Shown here: positions 27,048-35,395 of the stretch, piece after piece | How positions within the stretch are numbered: position 1 is the stretch's first letter | Layout of the letters: every line of letters starts with the position of its first letter | The notes under the pieces: model-generated | What the model saw: only the letters and a program-made list of their open reading frames with translations | Database searches by the model: none | What the model was told of the DNA's origin: nothing | Position numbers and translations under genes: made by a program | NCBI GenBank assembly: GCA_020636225.1 | Contig: JACJYI010000005.1 | Span: 496,769 to 560,768 of the forward strand | Direction: 5' to 3' | Origin: Lewinellaceae bacterium | Lineage (GTDB): Bacteria > Bacteroidota > Bacteroidia > Chitinophagales > Saprospiraceae | DNA: 64,000 bases

Positions 27048-27290
27048 AGTTCTTGCCACGAAGACACCCAGGCAAGAAGGGGGAAACGCGAAGACGCAAA
27101 GACGCGAAGGAGGTTTATTCGTTTATTCGGTTATTCGTTGAGGGGTGGAGGAGTTCTTGCCACAAAGACACTAAGGCACAAAGGTTCACGAAGAACGAAC
27201 GAAAAGACTCTGTGCAACTCTGTGCCCTCTGTGGTAAACCGCATTCACAAAACCCTCGAAATAACCCAATAACCCAATAACTCAATAACC
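27048..27290. repeat. Interspersed-repeat array
   Basis: CACGAAG and GCGAAGACGC units, TTTATTCGTTTATTCGGTTATTCGTT, and a tail of ATAACCCAATAACTCAATAACC-type 8-mers that also ends the array before 24110. The tail runs directly into the stop codon region of the following gene. Confidence 0.8.
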
Positions 27291-28265
27291 CTACCACGTG
27301 GCTACATCCACCAGGTCTTCCGTGATCTTTACAAAGGTGCTTTGTCCGGATAGATCGACCACCTCCAGGGTATAGCGTCGGACCGGGTGCTGCCTGTCGG
27401 TAAAATCATACTGGATATCCGTCACCTGTTCGTACAGGGCCTTTCCGTATTGGGAGTCCTGCTCCAGGATCTGTTGGTGGAGCGGATTTCGCTTTTCCAC
27501 TTTCGGGTTGCCCCAGAGGAATCCGGAATTGAGGGTGAACATCGGCCAGCGGATCAGTCCGTCTGTGTCAGGTACTTCGAAATGGGGTTGGGCATTGTCG
27601 CCCAGCATCCCGACAAAGGGCACATAATCCTGATCGATGCCGGCCCCTTTCAGCACTTTCCTGCGAGGGATGTAGATGCTGTCGAAGGTGATCGTCTGAC
27701 CATGGCGGGTGGCCTTGACATAGAAGTGGTTGACACTGCCGAAATCGAGGAAGATCTGGTCGCCGTCCAGGGCATAATAGCCGCGCAACAATTGATTGAA
27801 GGAGCTGCCCGCATCGCGGGGCACCTTGTACTGGTCGTCATCAAAATGGACGGGGATCTGCCCGTAGGAGATCTCGTTGCGGTGATCATCCTCGCTGAGA
27901 TAGATGAACCGGTAATCATCCAGGAAGAAGAGATAGTTGTTCAGCAGGTTGCCCTGGGTGCGGACATATTGCAACTCCACCGGGTCCAGGTGGCGGATCT
28001 CCTCCTGGCTGATGGTGCGGTAACTCCCGAACTGTTGTTCGTCATCGATGATCACGTTGTATCGGACCGTCGACCACACAAAATAATTGTGGTTGCCGCC
28101 GGTCAGCTTGGGCAGGTCGTTGGGCTGGTGGGGCAGGGCGGTGGCAAAGAGGGGCTGGTCCTTCGGTGGATTGGTTTCCAGGAAGAATCCCTTCGACTGG
28201 TAGCCGTAGGGGGTATGGCAACCAAGCAGGGTCAGCACCAGGATGATGATCAGGGAGGTTCTCAT
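27291..28265 (-). CDS. Lipoprotein of unknown function
   Basis: This 324-residue protein starts at 28265 with a lipoprotein signal (MRTSLIIILVLTLLGC, lipobox LLGC, Cys16). The mature part is rich in aromatic and acidic residues (NHNYFVWSTVRYNVIID, LDDYRFIYLSEDD, YYALDGDQIFLDFGSVNHFYVKA) and gives no family I can name. It is the third gene of a coupled operon: its start overlaps the stop of 28262-29185 by four bases. Given the neighbour with toxin-like features it could be an immunity or partner lipoprotein, but nothing in the sequence proves that. The stop lies at the edge of a repeat array. Confidence 0.75.
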   Translation of the reverse strand: MRTSLIIILVLTLLGCHTPYGYQSKGFFLETNPPKDQPLFATALPHQPNDLPKLTGGNHNYFVWSTVRYNVIIDDEQQFGSYRTISQEEIRHLDPVELQYVRTQGNLLNNYLFFLDDYRFIYLSEDDHRNEISYGQIPVHFDDDQYKVPRDAGSSFNQLLRGYYALDGDQIFLDFGSVNHFYVKATRHGQTITFDSIYIPRRKVLKGAGIDQDYVPFVGMLGDNAQPHFEVPDTDGLIRWPMFTLNSGFLWGNPKVEKRNPLHQQILEQDSQYGKALYEQVTDIQYDFTDRQHPVRRYTLEVVDLSGQSTFVKITEDLVDVATW

Positions 28266-29185
28266 AAGCGGTACCATTTATAGACTTCCAGATCAAAATA
28301 TTCATTCTCGATCTTGTGATGGAAGGGGTTGTTGCTCACATCGCGATGCAGGTAGTCCTGCAGATCGAAGGGGATGTTCCACACATTGGCGGAGGCACCA
28401 AATCCCAGCTGGTGGTTGAGGTACTTGATGGCCAGTCGGCCGGTGTTGTAACTGAATTGCTCGAGATCGTGATAGATCACATTGTCGACGTACAGGAGGC
28501 CGGTCGCTTCGAAGGCATGCCGGGAAAAGCCCGTGAACTTGTCGAAGGCCACTTCCAGCTGGTGGATCTCGCCGTGATGGCGCACCAGGCATCCGACGCT
28601 CAGTCCGCCGGTCCAGTACCGGTCTTCCTGGTCGCCGAAATAACTGAGCACGGGGCCGCCGTCATTGTAATAGGTGAGGTACACATCGCCCACGCCCAGC
28701 ATGAAGTTGCCAAGTTGCTGATGCAACATCCGGCGATGGATATCCGGCTTGCTGGTCAGGCCGAACTGGAACATCTGGGTGGATGCGAATCCGGCATTGT
28801 ACCGGTAGCTGTTGTTGACGGCATTGTAGTAAATGGTGGTGTACACCGGCACGATGCCTTCCACGCCCTCTGCGCGCTCGTCGTAGGAGAGCAGTCCGCC
28901 GTAGGAGAGGGAGACATTGGCATAGAGCGGGGCGCGGTATTTTTTCAGGAGGGAGGCCCCCATATGGTTGCGGAACAGGGCCACCTTGAGGTCGGCCAGC
29001 GGGGTCAGGGCGAACTCGTCAAAGACCCCGATATGGCTTCGCAGGTGCAGGTCGTACGACACATTGATGCGCAATTTCTTGGGAAAGGCCACGGAGATGG
29101 ACAGGCCCTGGGCCACCTGGACGGATTGGGCGGATACGCCCTGCCAGAGCAGGAGGCCGATCAGGAGGGGCAGGCAGTGCTTCAT
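28262..29185 (-). CDS. Secreted protein resembling polymorphic toxin type 23 (Ntox23)
   Basis: This 307-residue protein has a signal peptide (MKHCLPLLIGLLLWQGVSAQ). The C-terminal part contains GVGDVYLTYYNDGGPVL, GDQEDRYWTGGLSVG and YNTGRLAIKYLNHQLGFG, a pattern I associate with proteins annotated as polymorphic toxin type 23 in Bacteroidota. The alternating aromatic and glycine residues would also fit an outer-membrane beta-barrel, and that alternative cannot be excluded. It is coupled by four-base overlaps both to the upstream 110-residue protein and to the downstream lipoprotein. A secretion or surface role is likely; toxicity is an inference. Confidence 0.55.
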   Translation of the reverse strand: MKHCLPLLIGLLLWQGVSAQSVQVAQGLSISVAFPKKLRINVSYDLHLRSHIGVFDEFALTPLADLKVALFRNHMGASLLKKYRAPLYANVSLSYGGLLSYDERAEGVEGIVPVYTTIYYNAVNNSYRYNAGFASTQMFQFGLTSKPDIHRRMLHQQLGNFMLGVGDVYLTYYNDGGPVLSYFGDQEDRYWTGGLSVGCLVRHHGEIHQLEVAFDKFTGFSRHAFEATGLLYVDNVIYHDLEQFSYNTGRLAIKYLNHQLGFGASANVWNIPFDLQDYLHRDVSNNPFHHKIENEYFDLEVYKWYRL

Positions 29186-29514
29186 GGGACGGGGTCTGCA
29201 TCGGTGGGAGAATCAGTGTCGGGGTCAGCCGGATCCGGGGATCCGGGATCTGGATCAGCTGGATCAACCGGATCAGTTGGATCCGTATCAGTCGGGTCAG
29301 GCGGAACGGGGTCAGTCGATACGACTGGTTCGGCCGGAGCCGGATCGAGAGGGAAATGGTCATTGGGATCAGCCACCGGCAGTGGATCGCGGACACCTAC
29401 GATATGCCCGGTGGACAAGCGGTGGGCGAGGGCGGCCTCTTCGGCCTTCTTGCGGGTGGTCGTGGTGGTGACCGTGATGCGCTCGGAGTAGCAGTACACG
29501 ATGAAGGTGCTCAT
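29182..29514 (-). CDS. Small protein with Asp/Pro-rich tail
   Basis: This 110-residue protein has no signal peptide. Residues 1-45 (STFIVYCYSERITVTTTTTRKKAEEAAL) look like a compact folded part. From about residue 46 the sequence is almost entirely Pro, Asp, Val and Thr in DP repeats (DPTDPVDPADPDPGSPDPADPD). At the DNA level the tail is a run of GGATC-containing near-repeats that could expand or contract. It is the first gene of the three-gene operon and overlaps the next start by four bases, which is the main reason to treat it as real. Function unknown. Confidence 0.6.
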   Translation of the reverse strand: MSTFIVYCYSERITVTTTTTRKKAEEAALAHRLSTGHIVGVRDPLPVADPNDHFPLDPAPAEPVVSTDPVPPDPTDTDPTDPVDPADPDPGSPDPADPDTDSPTDADPVP

Positions 29515-29622
29515 GCAGCCTGGTTAAGGGATGGTCGATCGATTCGGGATCGCCGATCAAGTTAGCCTGATTTTTCCAGAAGTCAAACTGATCGGTCGGA
29601 TGGGATCAGGCGAAGCGTGACC

Positions 29623-30186
29623 TCATTCCTCGATGATGATCCCGTATTTCATGAGGAGGCCTTCCAATCCGTAGGGGCTGAATCGGGCTCCGCGAAGGCG
29701 GTTGATCTCCGGGTCCAGGATCACATTCCGGGCCGTGCGAAGGTCGGCCCCCTCCAGGCGGGTCCGCTCGAACGTGGCACCGGCCAGGTCGCAATCGGCG
29801 AAGACAGCCTCGGTGAGATCGGCTTCCACGAATTCACATTCCACCAGGCTGCAACGATGGAAGGTGGTGCCCTTGAGCGGGAGCTTGAAGAAGGAACTGT
29901 GGTTCAGCTGGCAATCCTCGAAGGTGACCTGCAGGAGAAAGGCCTTGCATTCATCCAGGCGTATCCCCAGCATCTTGCATTCCGAAAAGCGAACGTCCCG
30001 GAACGAGGTTTGCCTGACCCTGGCCAGGCTGAGATCACAGCGTTCGAAGGTACAGGCGCTGAACTGGCAGGAGGACAGATCGGCTTCTGAAAGCGTGCAA
30101 TCTGTGAACAGGCAGCCGTCGTATTCACCCGATGCGAGGTGGTTGACCTGATGGAATCTCTGGTCGAGGAAGGCGGATGGACTCAT
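29623..30186 (-). CDS. Pentapeptide-repeat protein (Qnr/McbG-like)
   Basis: This 187-residue protein consists of pentapeptide repeats of the A(D/N)LxX type: for example EADLSSCQFSACTFERCDL, GTTFHRCSLVECEFVEADL and TEAVFADCDLAGATFERTRL. They form a right-handed quadrilateral helix. Size, a break near residue 95 (FFKLPLKG), and the C-terminal LDPEINRLRGARFSPYGLEGLL match the Qnr/McbG group that protects DNA gyrase by mimicking DNA; many relatives have no known role. The start at 30186 overlaps the methyltransferase stop by four bases; the longer frame from 30207 adds seven residues only. Confidence 0.85.
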   Translation of the reverse strand: MSPSAFLDQRFHQVNHLASGEYDGCLFTDCTLSEADLSSCQFSACTFERCDLSLARVRQTSFRDVRFSECKMLGIRLDECKAFLLQVTFEDCQLNHSSFFKLPLKGTTFHRCSLVECEFVEADLTEAVFADCDLAGATFERTRLEGADLRTARNVILDPEINRLRGARFSPYGLEGLLMKYGIIIEE

Positions 30187-30788
30187 TCGATGTTGCGTTG
30201 GATCCATTTGATCAGCTTGCCGTCAAATTCGGTCTCGACGGATTCATACGACCAGGGGATCATGTTGGCGTAGGAAAAATAGGTGACCAGCCGGGTGCCT
30301 GGAGGCATGCGGGCCAGTTGCTGTTTGACATAGAGTACGTACAGGGTATGGCGTGTCCGGCTGAACGCGATCGAGTCATCGATCGCATCATCGGGAATAA
30401 TGTGCTCGAAGAAGGCATTGAAATAATAAATGCCCGTAAAGGGCTGGAGGGAAACCTCCATGATATTGCCATGGCGAAAGTCTACCCTGGGCCAGTCCAG
30501 TGTTTCGGAGAGGTGGGTGGCCAGGTCATGCAGTTCCTTCCGCTGTTCGACACCGGTGAACCGGCCGCTGGTGGTGGCCGACCCGATCATGCAGAACTTT
30601 CCGGCACCCGATCCGATATCCAGGACGTGACTCTCCGGTGCGGGTGCCAGAAACTCGGCCGCAGAGCGTGCCACCTCCACCGGTGTGAAATGGAAGTCGG
30701 CGATCGCCTTCATCTCCGGCGTGTACAAGGCATCGAAGTCTTCGTCGGTGATCGGTGCGCCCGATTGAAGTTGGTCGAGAAGGGTCAT
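30183..30788 (-). CDS. Class I SAM-dependent methyltransferase
   Basis: This 201-residue protein carries motif I VLDIGSGAGKFCM (about residues 55-67), motif II-like FTGVEQRKELHDLA and a post-motif FRHGNIMEV, the Rossmann fold of class I methyltransferases. A preceding segment (FTPVEVARSAAEFL) resembles tRNA and histone-type (DOT1-like) methyltransferases, but the substrate cannot be named. It is translationally coupled to the pentapeptide-repeat gene by a four-base overlap. Confidence 0.85.
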   Translation of the reverse strand: MTLLDQLQSGAPITDEDFDALYTPEMKAIADFHFTPVEVARSAAEFLAPAPESHVLDIGSGAGKFCMIGSATTSGRFTGVEQRKELHDLATHLSETLDWPRVDFRHGNIMEVSLQPFTGIYYFNAFFEHIIPDDAIDDSIAFSRTRHTLYVLYVKQQLARMPPGTRLVTYFSYANMIPWSYESVETEFDGKLIKWIQRNIE

Positions 30789-30904
30789 CAGGATCGGGGT
30801 CAGTGACCGAAGGTAAGGAAATGCCCGGCAGCCTACGCTGTCGATCGAGGTCTGGCATTCGTATTCTCTATGATCCAGGTCCAGGGTTCAGCGATCCGTC
30901 TGCA

Positions 30905-31122
30905 TGTTATTCAACCCCTCCGGGGTTGCGTCAGAAGGTCATGAAACCCCCGGGTTGCACCCGGGGCTATTCATATTCAACCCCTCCGGGGTTGTTGCCC
31001 GAGGTTCAAATTCCCTTGGTGAACCTTCGTGTTCTTCCTGTCTTTGTGGCAAAACTCCTTAACGAATACCTGACTGCCTCAGGCAGTAACGAATAACCGA
31101 ATAAACTTCCTTCGCGTCTTCG
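30905..31122. repeat. Repeat array interrupted by the group II intron
   Basis: Two CAACCCCTCCGGGGTTG palindromes and a CCCCCGGGTT/ACCCGGGG pair are followed by TTCGTG/CTTCCTGTCTTTGTGGC, a 20-bp palindromic insert (31068-31087) between AACGAAT copies, and TTCGCGTCTTCG, where the intron begins. The array resumes at 33085. The intact version of the same junction is at 46503-46600. Confidence 0.85.
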
Positions 31123-31593
31123 GTACGCCATGAGGCGTGTGTCTATATTAATTAACCATTAAACCCAGTATCATGAAAGGGATACACAGGCCAATTTGCC
31201 GTTCAGCCTGAAGCAGCCGGAAGGCATGAGGAGGAAACGAACCATGCTAAGTTTCTGGTCAAGCGATTATGCGAGCCGTAACACAAGTGAACCCGGTAAG
31301 GCTTCGTTACGCAACACTGCAGTGGTCAACCTTCCGAAGATGGCGAAACCTGAAACATATTGGGAAGAAACGGTAAAACGCACCAATATGGCTGCACGGA
31401 GTAGGACGGGATGGCGCGTATAATGAGGGAGACACATGAACATGGGATCCCCTAACGCCATGTAGTAGACCGCTACATGGGCGAGGGAGTCGGAGATGCC
31501 CATAGTACTGCTGATACTGAGGACAACATAACCACAGAGGAGGGAAGGGGCATTACTATTGGAAACGTTTTAGATAACAAAATGACTACCTAA

Positions 31594-33000
31594 ATGGAGA
31601 AGCGAAGTATCCTAGAAAAGGTACAAGCGGAGATAGAAATCCTGGAGCAGAAGAAGCGAAAGGATCAAAGTACGCAGGACAGGTGCAGGCTGTTACAACT
31701 AAAACTATATCAGAAAGCCAAGCAGGAAAGTAAATTCAAGTTCTACATACTATATGACAAAATCAGCCTAAGCTACATCATGGAGGAGGCCTACCGGCGA
31801 TGTAAATCGCGAAAAGGATCAAAAACTCCCGGCGTGGATGGGCTGACGTTTAAACAGGTTGAGGATACTGGGCGCGAAGCATTTCTCGAAGCAATTAGAG
31901 AAGAGCTACAAGAGCACAGATATAAACCACAGCCAGTCAAACGAGTCATGATAGAGAAGGAGAACGGCGGACATCGACCATTGGGGATACCGACCATTAA
32001 AGACAGGATAGTACAACAAGCCTGTAAGATGGTCATTGAACCAATATTCGAGGCTGACTTTAACGAATCATCCTATGGGTTCAGGCCGAAACGATCGGCA
32101 AAAGAAGCGATGGCTGAAATTAAGGGTAATCTGAGTAAGGGAAAGCACGTGGTATACGATGCGGATTTAAGCAAATACTTTGACACCATCCCACACGATA
32201 AGCTAGTGAAGGCTTTGGAAGAGCGCATAGCCGATCCCCGAATAATTGCACTAGTGAAGCTATGGCTAAAGTCACCAGTAGTAGAGAGTGATGGAAGGTA
32301 TAGTGGAGGAAAAGGACAATCGAGAGGGACGCCCCAGGGCGGCGTGATATCTCCACTGTTAGCGAATATATACATGAACCTTCTAGACAGAATTGTCAAC
32401 AAGATGAATGGCTATTTCGCGAACCTGGGGATACGGATGATCAGGTATGCGGATGACTTCATATTGATGTCACATGAGATCAAACAAGAAGTAATCACGA
32501 AGCTGCATGGATACCTCAACCGCATGGAACTTACAATCAACGAAGAGAAGAGCAAGCTGGTAAATGCGGGAGAAGAGCCTTTTGATTTTCTTGGATTTAC
32601 CGTACGATATGACAGGAGTATACTATTTAAAGGCAGCCGCTTTTGGAATATCTTCCCAAAGCAGAAAGCTCAAAAAGGGATACGAAAAGCGATCGATGTG
32701 AAACTCAAGTTGATAGGTCACTACCCGGCAAAACAGGTTGCTTCAGAACTCAACCCTATAATCAGGGGTTGGATGAACTACTACAAAATCGAAGGAGTCA
32801 GCTACACACAGGCGGCATTCAGGAAGCTGAATGACTACCTTAGAATCCGTCTGAATAGATATTACAATCGTAAAAGCCAGAGGAAATCGCGCCTTCATGG
32901 TCAGGAGGCCTACGATCTATTAACCAAGAAATTTGGTTTAATAGTACCGTATACGACCAATGGTTTACGACCTGTGTATGCCCAAGGACGAAACCAATAG
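31594..33000 (+). CDS. ltrA: Group II intron reverse transcriptase/maturase
   Basis: This 468-residue LtrA-type protein splices and mobilises its intron. The RT domain shows TPGVDGLTF, RPLGIP, YGFRP, GTPQGGVISPLLANIY (245-260) and the catalytic YADD (285-288), followed by the FLGF thumb motif. The maturase (X) domain contains the usual W-(N)-[IF]-P and NPIIRGWMNYYK segments. No HNH endonuclease domain follows, so mobility would use replication-associated priming as in other endonuclease-free introns. The reading frame is intact. Confidence 0.95.
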   Translation: MEKRSILEKVQAEIEILEQKKRKDQSTQDRCRLLQLKLYQKAKQESKFKFYILYDKISLSYIMEEAYRRCKSRKGSKTPGVDGLTFKQVEDTGREAFLEAIREELQEHRYKPQPVKRVMIEKENGGHRPLGIPTIKDRIVQQACKMVIEPIFEADFNESSYGFRPKRSAKEAMAEIKGNLSKGKHVVYDADLSKYFDTIPHDKLVKALEERIADPRIIALVKLWLKSPVVESDGRYSGGKGQSRGTPQGGVISPLLANIYMNLLDRIVNKMNGYFANLGIRMIRYADDFILMSHEIKQEVITKLHGYLNRMELTINEEKSKLVNAGEEPFDFLGFTVRYDRSILFKGSRFWNIFPKQKAQKGIRKAIDVKLKLIGHYPAKQVASELNPIIRGWMNYYKIEGVSYTQAAFRKLNDYLRIRLNRYYNRKSQRKSRLHGQEAYDLLTKKFGLIVPYTTNGLRPVYAQGRNQ

Positions 33001-33002
33001 GA

Positions 33003-33036
33003 AAGCCGTATGCGGGAAAACCGCACGTACGGTTTG
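33003..33036 (+). ncRNA. Group II intron domain V
   Basis: The segment AGCCGTATGCGGGAAAACCG followed by CACGTACGGTTT folds into the characteristic 34-nucleotide hairpin with the catalytic AGC near its base, a GAAA-type tetraloop region and a two-base bulge. It lies directly after the maturase stop; the stem from about 33040 to 33080 is domain VI. Confidence 0.9.
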
Positions 33037-33084
33037 ACGAGGGGGTGAGGAGTAGCTATCTTGCTGCTCCTTACTCTACTCTAC

Positions 33085-33800
33085 CGTTTCCTACCCCCTT
33101 GGTGAACCTTCGTGCTCTTCCTGTCTTTGTGGCAAAACTCATAAACTCATAAACCCTGCTGGTACGAGTGTCTCACTCGTACCTCCATATTGTGCGGTGT
33201 TCCACCGCGACAGCGAAGACGACGGCTTGAAGGCCGGCAGTCTAAAAGTCAGAACGCGTTGTATTCTGCTGGTGGAAGATCAGGTTGCCCTGCTGGTATT
33301 CATGCTGATCTTCTATGCCTGCCTGATTGAAGTGGGTAGCTGGATGGCTTTTACGAATGTCTTGTCTGATAACGGTCGTCCGAATCGAAGCCGTTGTAGC
33401 CCGGGGTTTTAACCCCGGGTCATGAATGGCCCTCGCAATAGGGAATGGTTTTAACCATTTCACATGATCCGCAGGAATGCTGCAAGTTATTCAACCCCTC
33501 CGGGGTTGCGTCAGAAGGTCATGAAACCCCCGGGTTATCACCCGGGGCTATTCATATTCAACCACTCCGGGGTTCCTGCTCGAGGTTCAAATTTCCTTTG
33601 TGAACCTTCGTGCTCTTCCAGTCTTTGTGGCAAAACTCATAAACTCATAAACCCTGCTGGTACGAGTGTCTCACTCGTACCTCCATATTGTGCGGTGTCC
33701 CACCGCGACAGCGAAGACGCCATGATCCCGAGGTTTTCTTCATCCGCCGCAGGAGGAAACCCAGGGAATTAGGGTCGACACTGTCCGGTAATGGTTTTAA
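33085..33800. repeat. Interspersed-repeat array
   Basis: The gap to 33850 contains no supported gene. It includes two copies of a palindromic module with GGTACGAGTG/CACTCGTACC and CGGTGT/CACCG (33155-33221, 33653-33720), and a 300-bp composite (33294-33597) that has a diverged copy at 46150-46449. The composite carries GTAGCCCGGGGTTTTAACCC, a TGGTTTTAACCA palindrome and CAACCCCTCCGGGGTTG. Confidence 0.85.
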
Positions 33801-33850
33801 CCATTTCCCACTTCGAAGAAATAGAGATTAGCCAAGAGTCAGTGGACACC

Positions 33851-34141
33851 TCATTCATACAGCCTCAAGCGCGACTGCAGGCGACCGACCTCCTTCTGCA
33901 GGTGTTCCACCTTGCGGAGAAGGTGGAGGACGATATCCAGGTTGTCGGGGTCCAGGCCGAGGTCGTCGCGGAGCCGGATGATGCGTTCCAGATCGGACAG
34001 GTGGTCTTCATGGATGCAGATGGTTTCTTCGATGGTCTGTACCTCGATCAACTGCAACTCCAGCAGGCGGTCCAGAAACGCGATCTCGATCTGGTAGTGG
34101 AGACAGAGTGTCTCGACGGGGATGTAGGTCGGAGTATTCAT
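33851..34141 (-). CDS. cbpM: CbpM-like chaperone modulator
   Basis: This 96-residue protein matches the CbpM family, small MerR-HTH-like proteins that bind the J-domain of CbpA and inhibit it. Visible features are the N-terminal YIPVETLCLHYQIEIAFLDRL, then LIEVQTIEETICIHEDHLSDLERIIRLRDDLG and a C-terminal amphipathic helix (LLRKVEHLQKEVGRLQSRLR). The start overlaps the stop of the CbpA gene by four bases, the standard cbpAM arrangement, so the two are translationally coupled. Confidence 0.85.
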   Translation of the reverse strand: MNTPTYIPVETLCLHYQIEIAFLDRLLELQLIEVQTIEETICIHEDHLSDLERIIRLRDDLGLDPDNLDIVLHLLRKVEHLQKEVGRLQSRLRLYE

Positions 34142-35046
34142 GATCGCTGGAGTTTGGCCAGTTCAGTAAAGAGTTCTTTTTCCCTGTCGGACAGGTTGCG
34201 GGGGATGCGCACCTGCCAGGTGATGTACAGGTCGCCGTGCTTGCCTTCCTGCTTATAGACCGGCATGCCTTTTCCTTTCAGTTTGACCCTGGTGCCGTTC
34301 TGGGTTTCCGGGGGCACGGTCAACTTGACCTGGCCGTCCAGGGTGGATACGATCACCTGGCCACCGAGTACGGCGGTATACAGGTCCAGGTCGATGGTGG
34401 TATAGAGGTCATCCCCGTCGCGCTGGAAGGCGGTATCATTCTCGATGATGAACCGGATGTACAGATCCCCTTTCGGTCCGCCATTGACCCCTTCGCCCCC
34501 GTGGCCCTTGATCTTGATGACCTGCTCATTCTGAACCCCGGCAGGGATGGTCAGGCGAATGTTCTTTCCGTTGACCGTGAGGGTCTGTTTCCGGGTGGTC
34601 AGGATATCGCGAAGATGGAGGTGCAGCTCGGCCTGGTAATCCGGCCCCTTGAATTGCACGGTTCGCCGACGCTGCCCGGAGGATTGGCCACCGAACATGG
34701 ATGCAAAGAAATCCGAGAAATCCTCTCCTTCGCCAAAGGTACCCTGGCCGCGACCGCCGGTGGAACGTCGGTATTGCTGTTGTTGCTGTTGCTGGCGGCG
34801 GGCCTTTTCGATCTCGTCGGCGTGCATCCAGTCCTTGCCGTACTGGTCATACTTTTTCCGCTTTTCCGGATCGCTGAGCACTTCGTTGGCCTCATTGACC
34901 TCCTTGAACTTGCGTTCCGCCTCCTTGTCGTTGGGGTTGATATCCGGGTGGTATTTCCGGGCCAGTTTTCGGTAGGCTTTCTTGATATCCGCCTCGCTGG
35001 CATCCTTGGGGATCCCCAGGATCTGGTAATAGTCAATGAAGTTCAT
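34138..35046 (-). CDS. cbpA: CbpA-type DnaJ co-chaperone
   Basis: This 302-residue class B J-protein has the J-domain at residues 1-70 with the HPD tripeptide at 33-35, a Gln-rich and Gly/Phe-rich linker (RRQQQQQQQYRR, then GEGEDFSDFFASMFGG), and the two C-terminal beta-sandwich substrate-binding domains (LTIPAGVQNEQVIKIKGHGGEG; YTAVLGGQVIVSTLDG; VKLKGKGMPVY). There is no zinc finger. It stimulates DnaK and handles stress-damaged proteins; some members bind nucleoid DNA. CbpM follows. Confidence 0.93.
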   Translation of the reverse strand: MNFIDYYQILGIPKDASEADIKKAYRKLARKYHPDINPNDKEAERKFKEVNEANEVLSDPEKRKKYDQYGKDWMHADEIEKARRQQQQQQQYRRSTGGRGQGTFGEGEDFSDFFASMFGGQSSGQRRRTVQFKGPDYQAELHLHLRDILTTRKQTLTVNGKNIRLTIPAGVQNEQVIKIKGHGGEGVNGGPKGDLYIRFIIENDTAFQRDGDDLYTTIDLDLYTAVLGGQVIVSTLDGQVKLTVPPETQNGTRVKLKGKGMPVYKQEGKHGDLYITWQVRIPRNLSDREKELFTELAKLQRS

Positions 35047-35233
35047 GATCGTACCTTCTCGGTGGCCAGGAGCAACTCCCGACCATGTCCAGCCACTAAA
35101 TTAAGGTGCCTGTGGCAGGATTGCCGGCGACGGGGAATGATCCTGATTGTTGACCGGTATGATCTTTCCCCGGGTGTCGGCATCCCCTCCCGGCACGGGT
35201 GGAAGGCGGGGATAGGCCTTACTGACCGTTGGA

Positions 35234-35250
35234 TTTTAAGCGGATTTAAA
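35234..35250. promoter_or_regulatory. Candidate response-regulator binding site upstream of the two-component operon
   Basis: TTTTAAGCGGATTTAAA contains two TTTAA elements starting 10 bp apart (35235 and 35245), the spacing typical of OmpR-family direct-repeat sites. A 13-of-14 match (TTTTAAGCGAATTT) lies upstream of the PepSY-like gene at 37493. The rest of the 349-base gap 35047-35395 shows nothing else I can support. Confidence 0.45.
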
Positions 35251-35395
35251 GATGTGGATCAGGGGATAATGCGCATCTTTGGTGGATGGGAGGGCACGAT
35301 GCGATCGGCATGCCAACGCCCTGTCTGCAAGGGATTGGCTATTGACATGGTCGATGACCTCCTCGCCGATTCATCGCCCTGGTAAATGCTGGATC

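Larger units (their letters stand above)
31123..33084 (+). mobile_element. Group II intron
   Basis: The 1962-bp element carries a reverse transcriptase/maturase gene and, near its 3' end, a canonical domain V followed by a domain VI stem. Boundaries come from comparison with the uninterrupted repeat at 46542-46580: exon 1 ends TTCGCGTCTTCG and exon 2 begins CGTTTCC, and joining them recreates the intact sequence. The intron then begins GTACGCC, a near match to the GUGYG consensus, and ends CTCTAC, fitting the terminal AY rule. It has inserted in a non-coding repeat, so it disrupts no gene. Confidence 0.9.

Noticed and set aside
30905..31122. Rho-independent terminators from the CCCCTCCGGGG palindromes
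   Set aside because: The same palindromes occur in every repeat array irrespective of gene ends and lack T-tracts.
31196..31423. Open frame in the 5' part of the group II intron
   Set aside because: It lies in structured intron RNA (domains I-III) and precedes the maturase frame; no protein features.
33242..33463. Small minus-strand frames sharing PIARAIHDPGLKPRATTAS here and at 46038-46349
   Set aside because: They lie inside the 300-bp composite repeat; the shared peptide follows from the repeated DNA, the ends differ, and no start context is kept.
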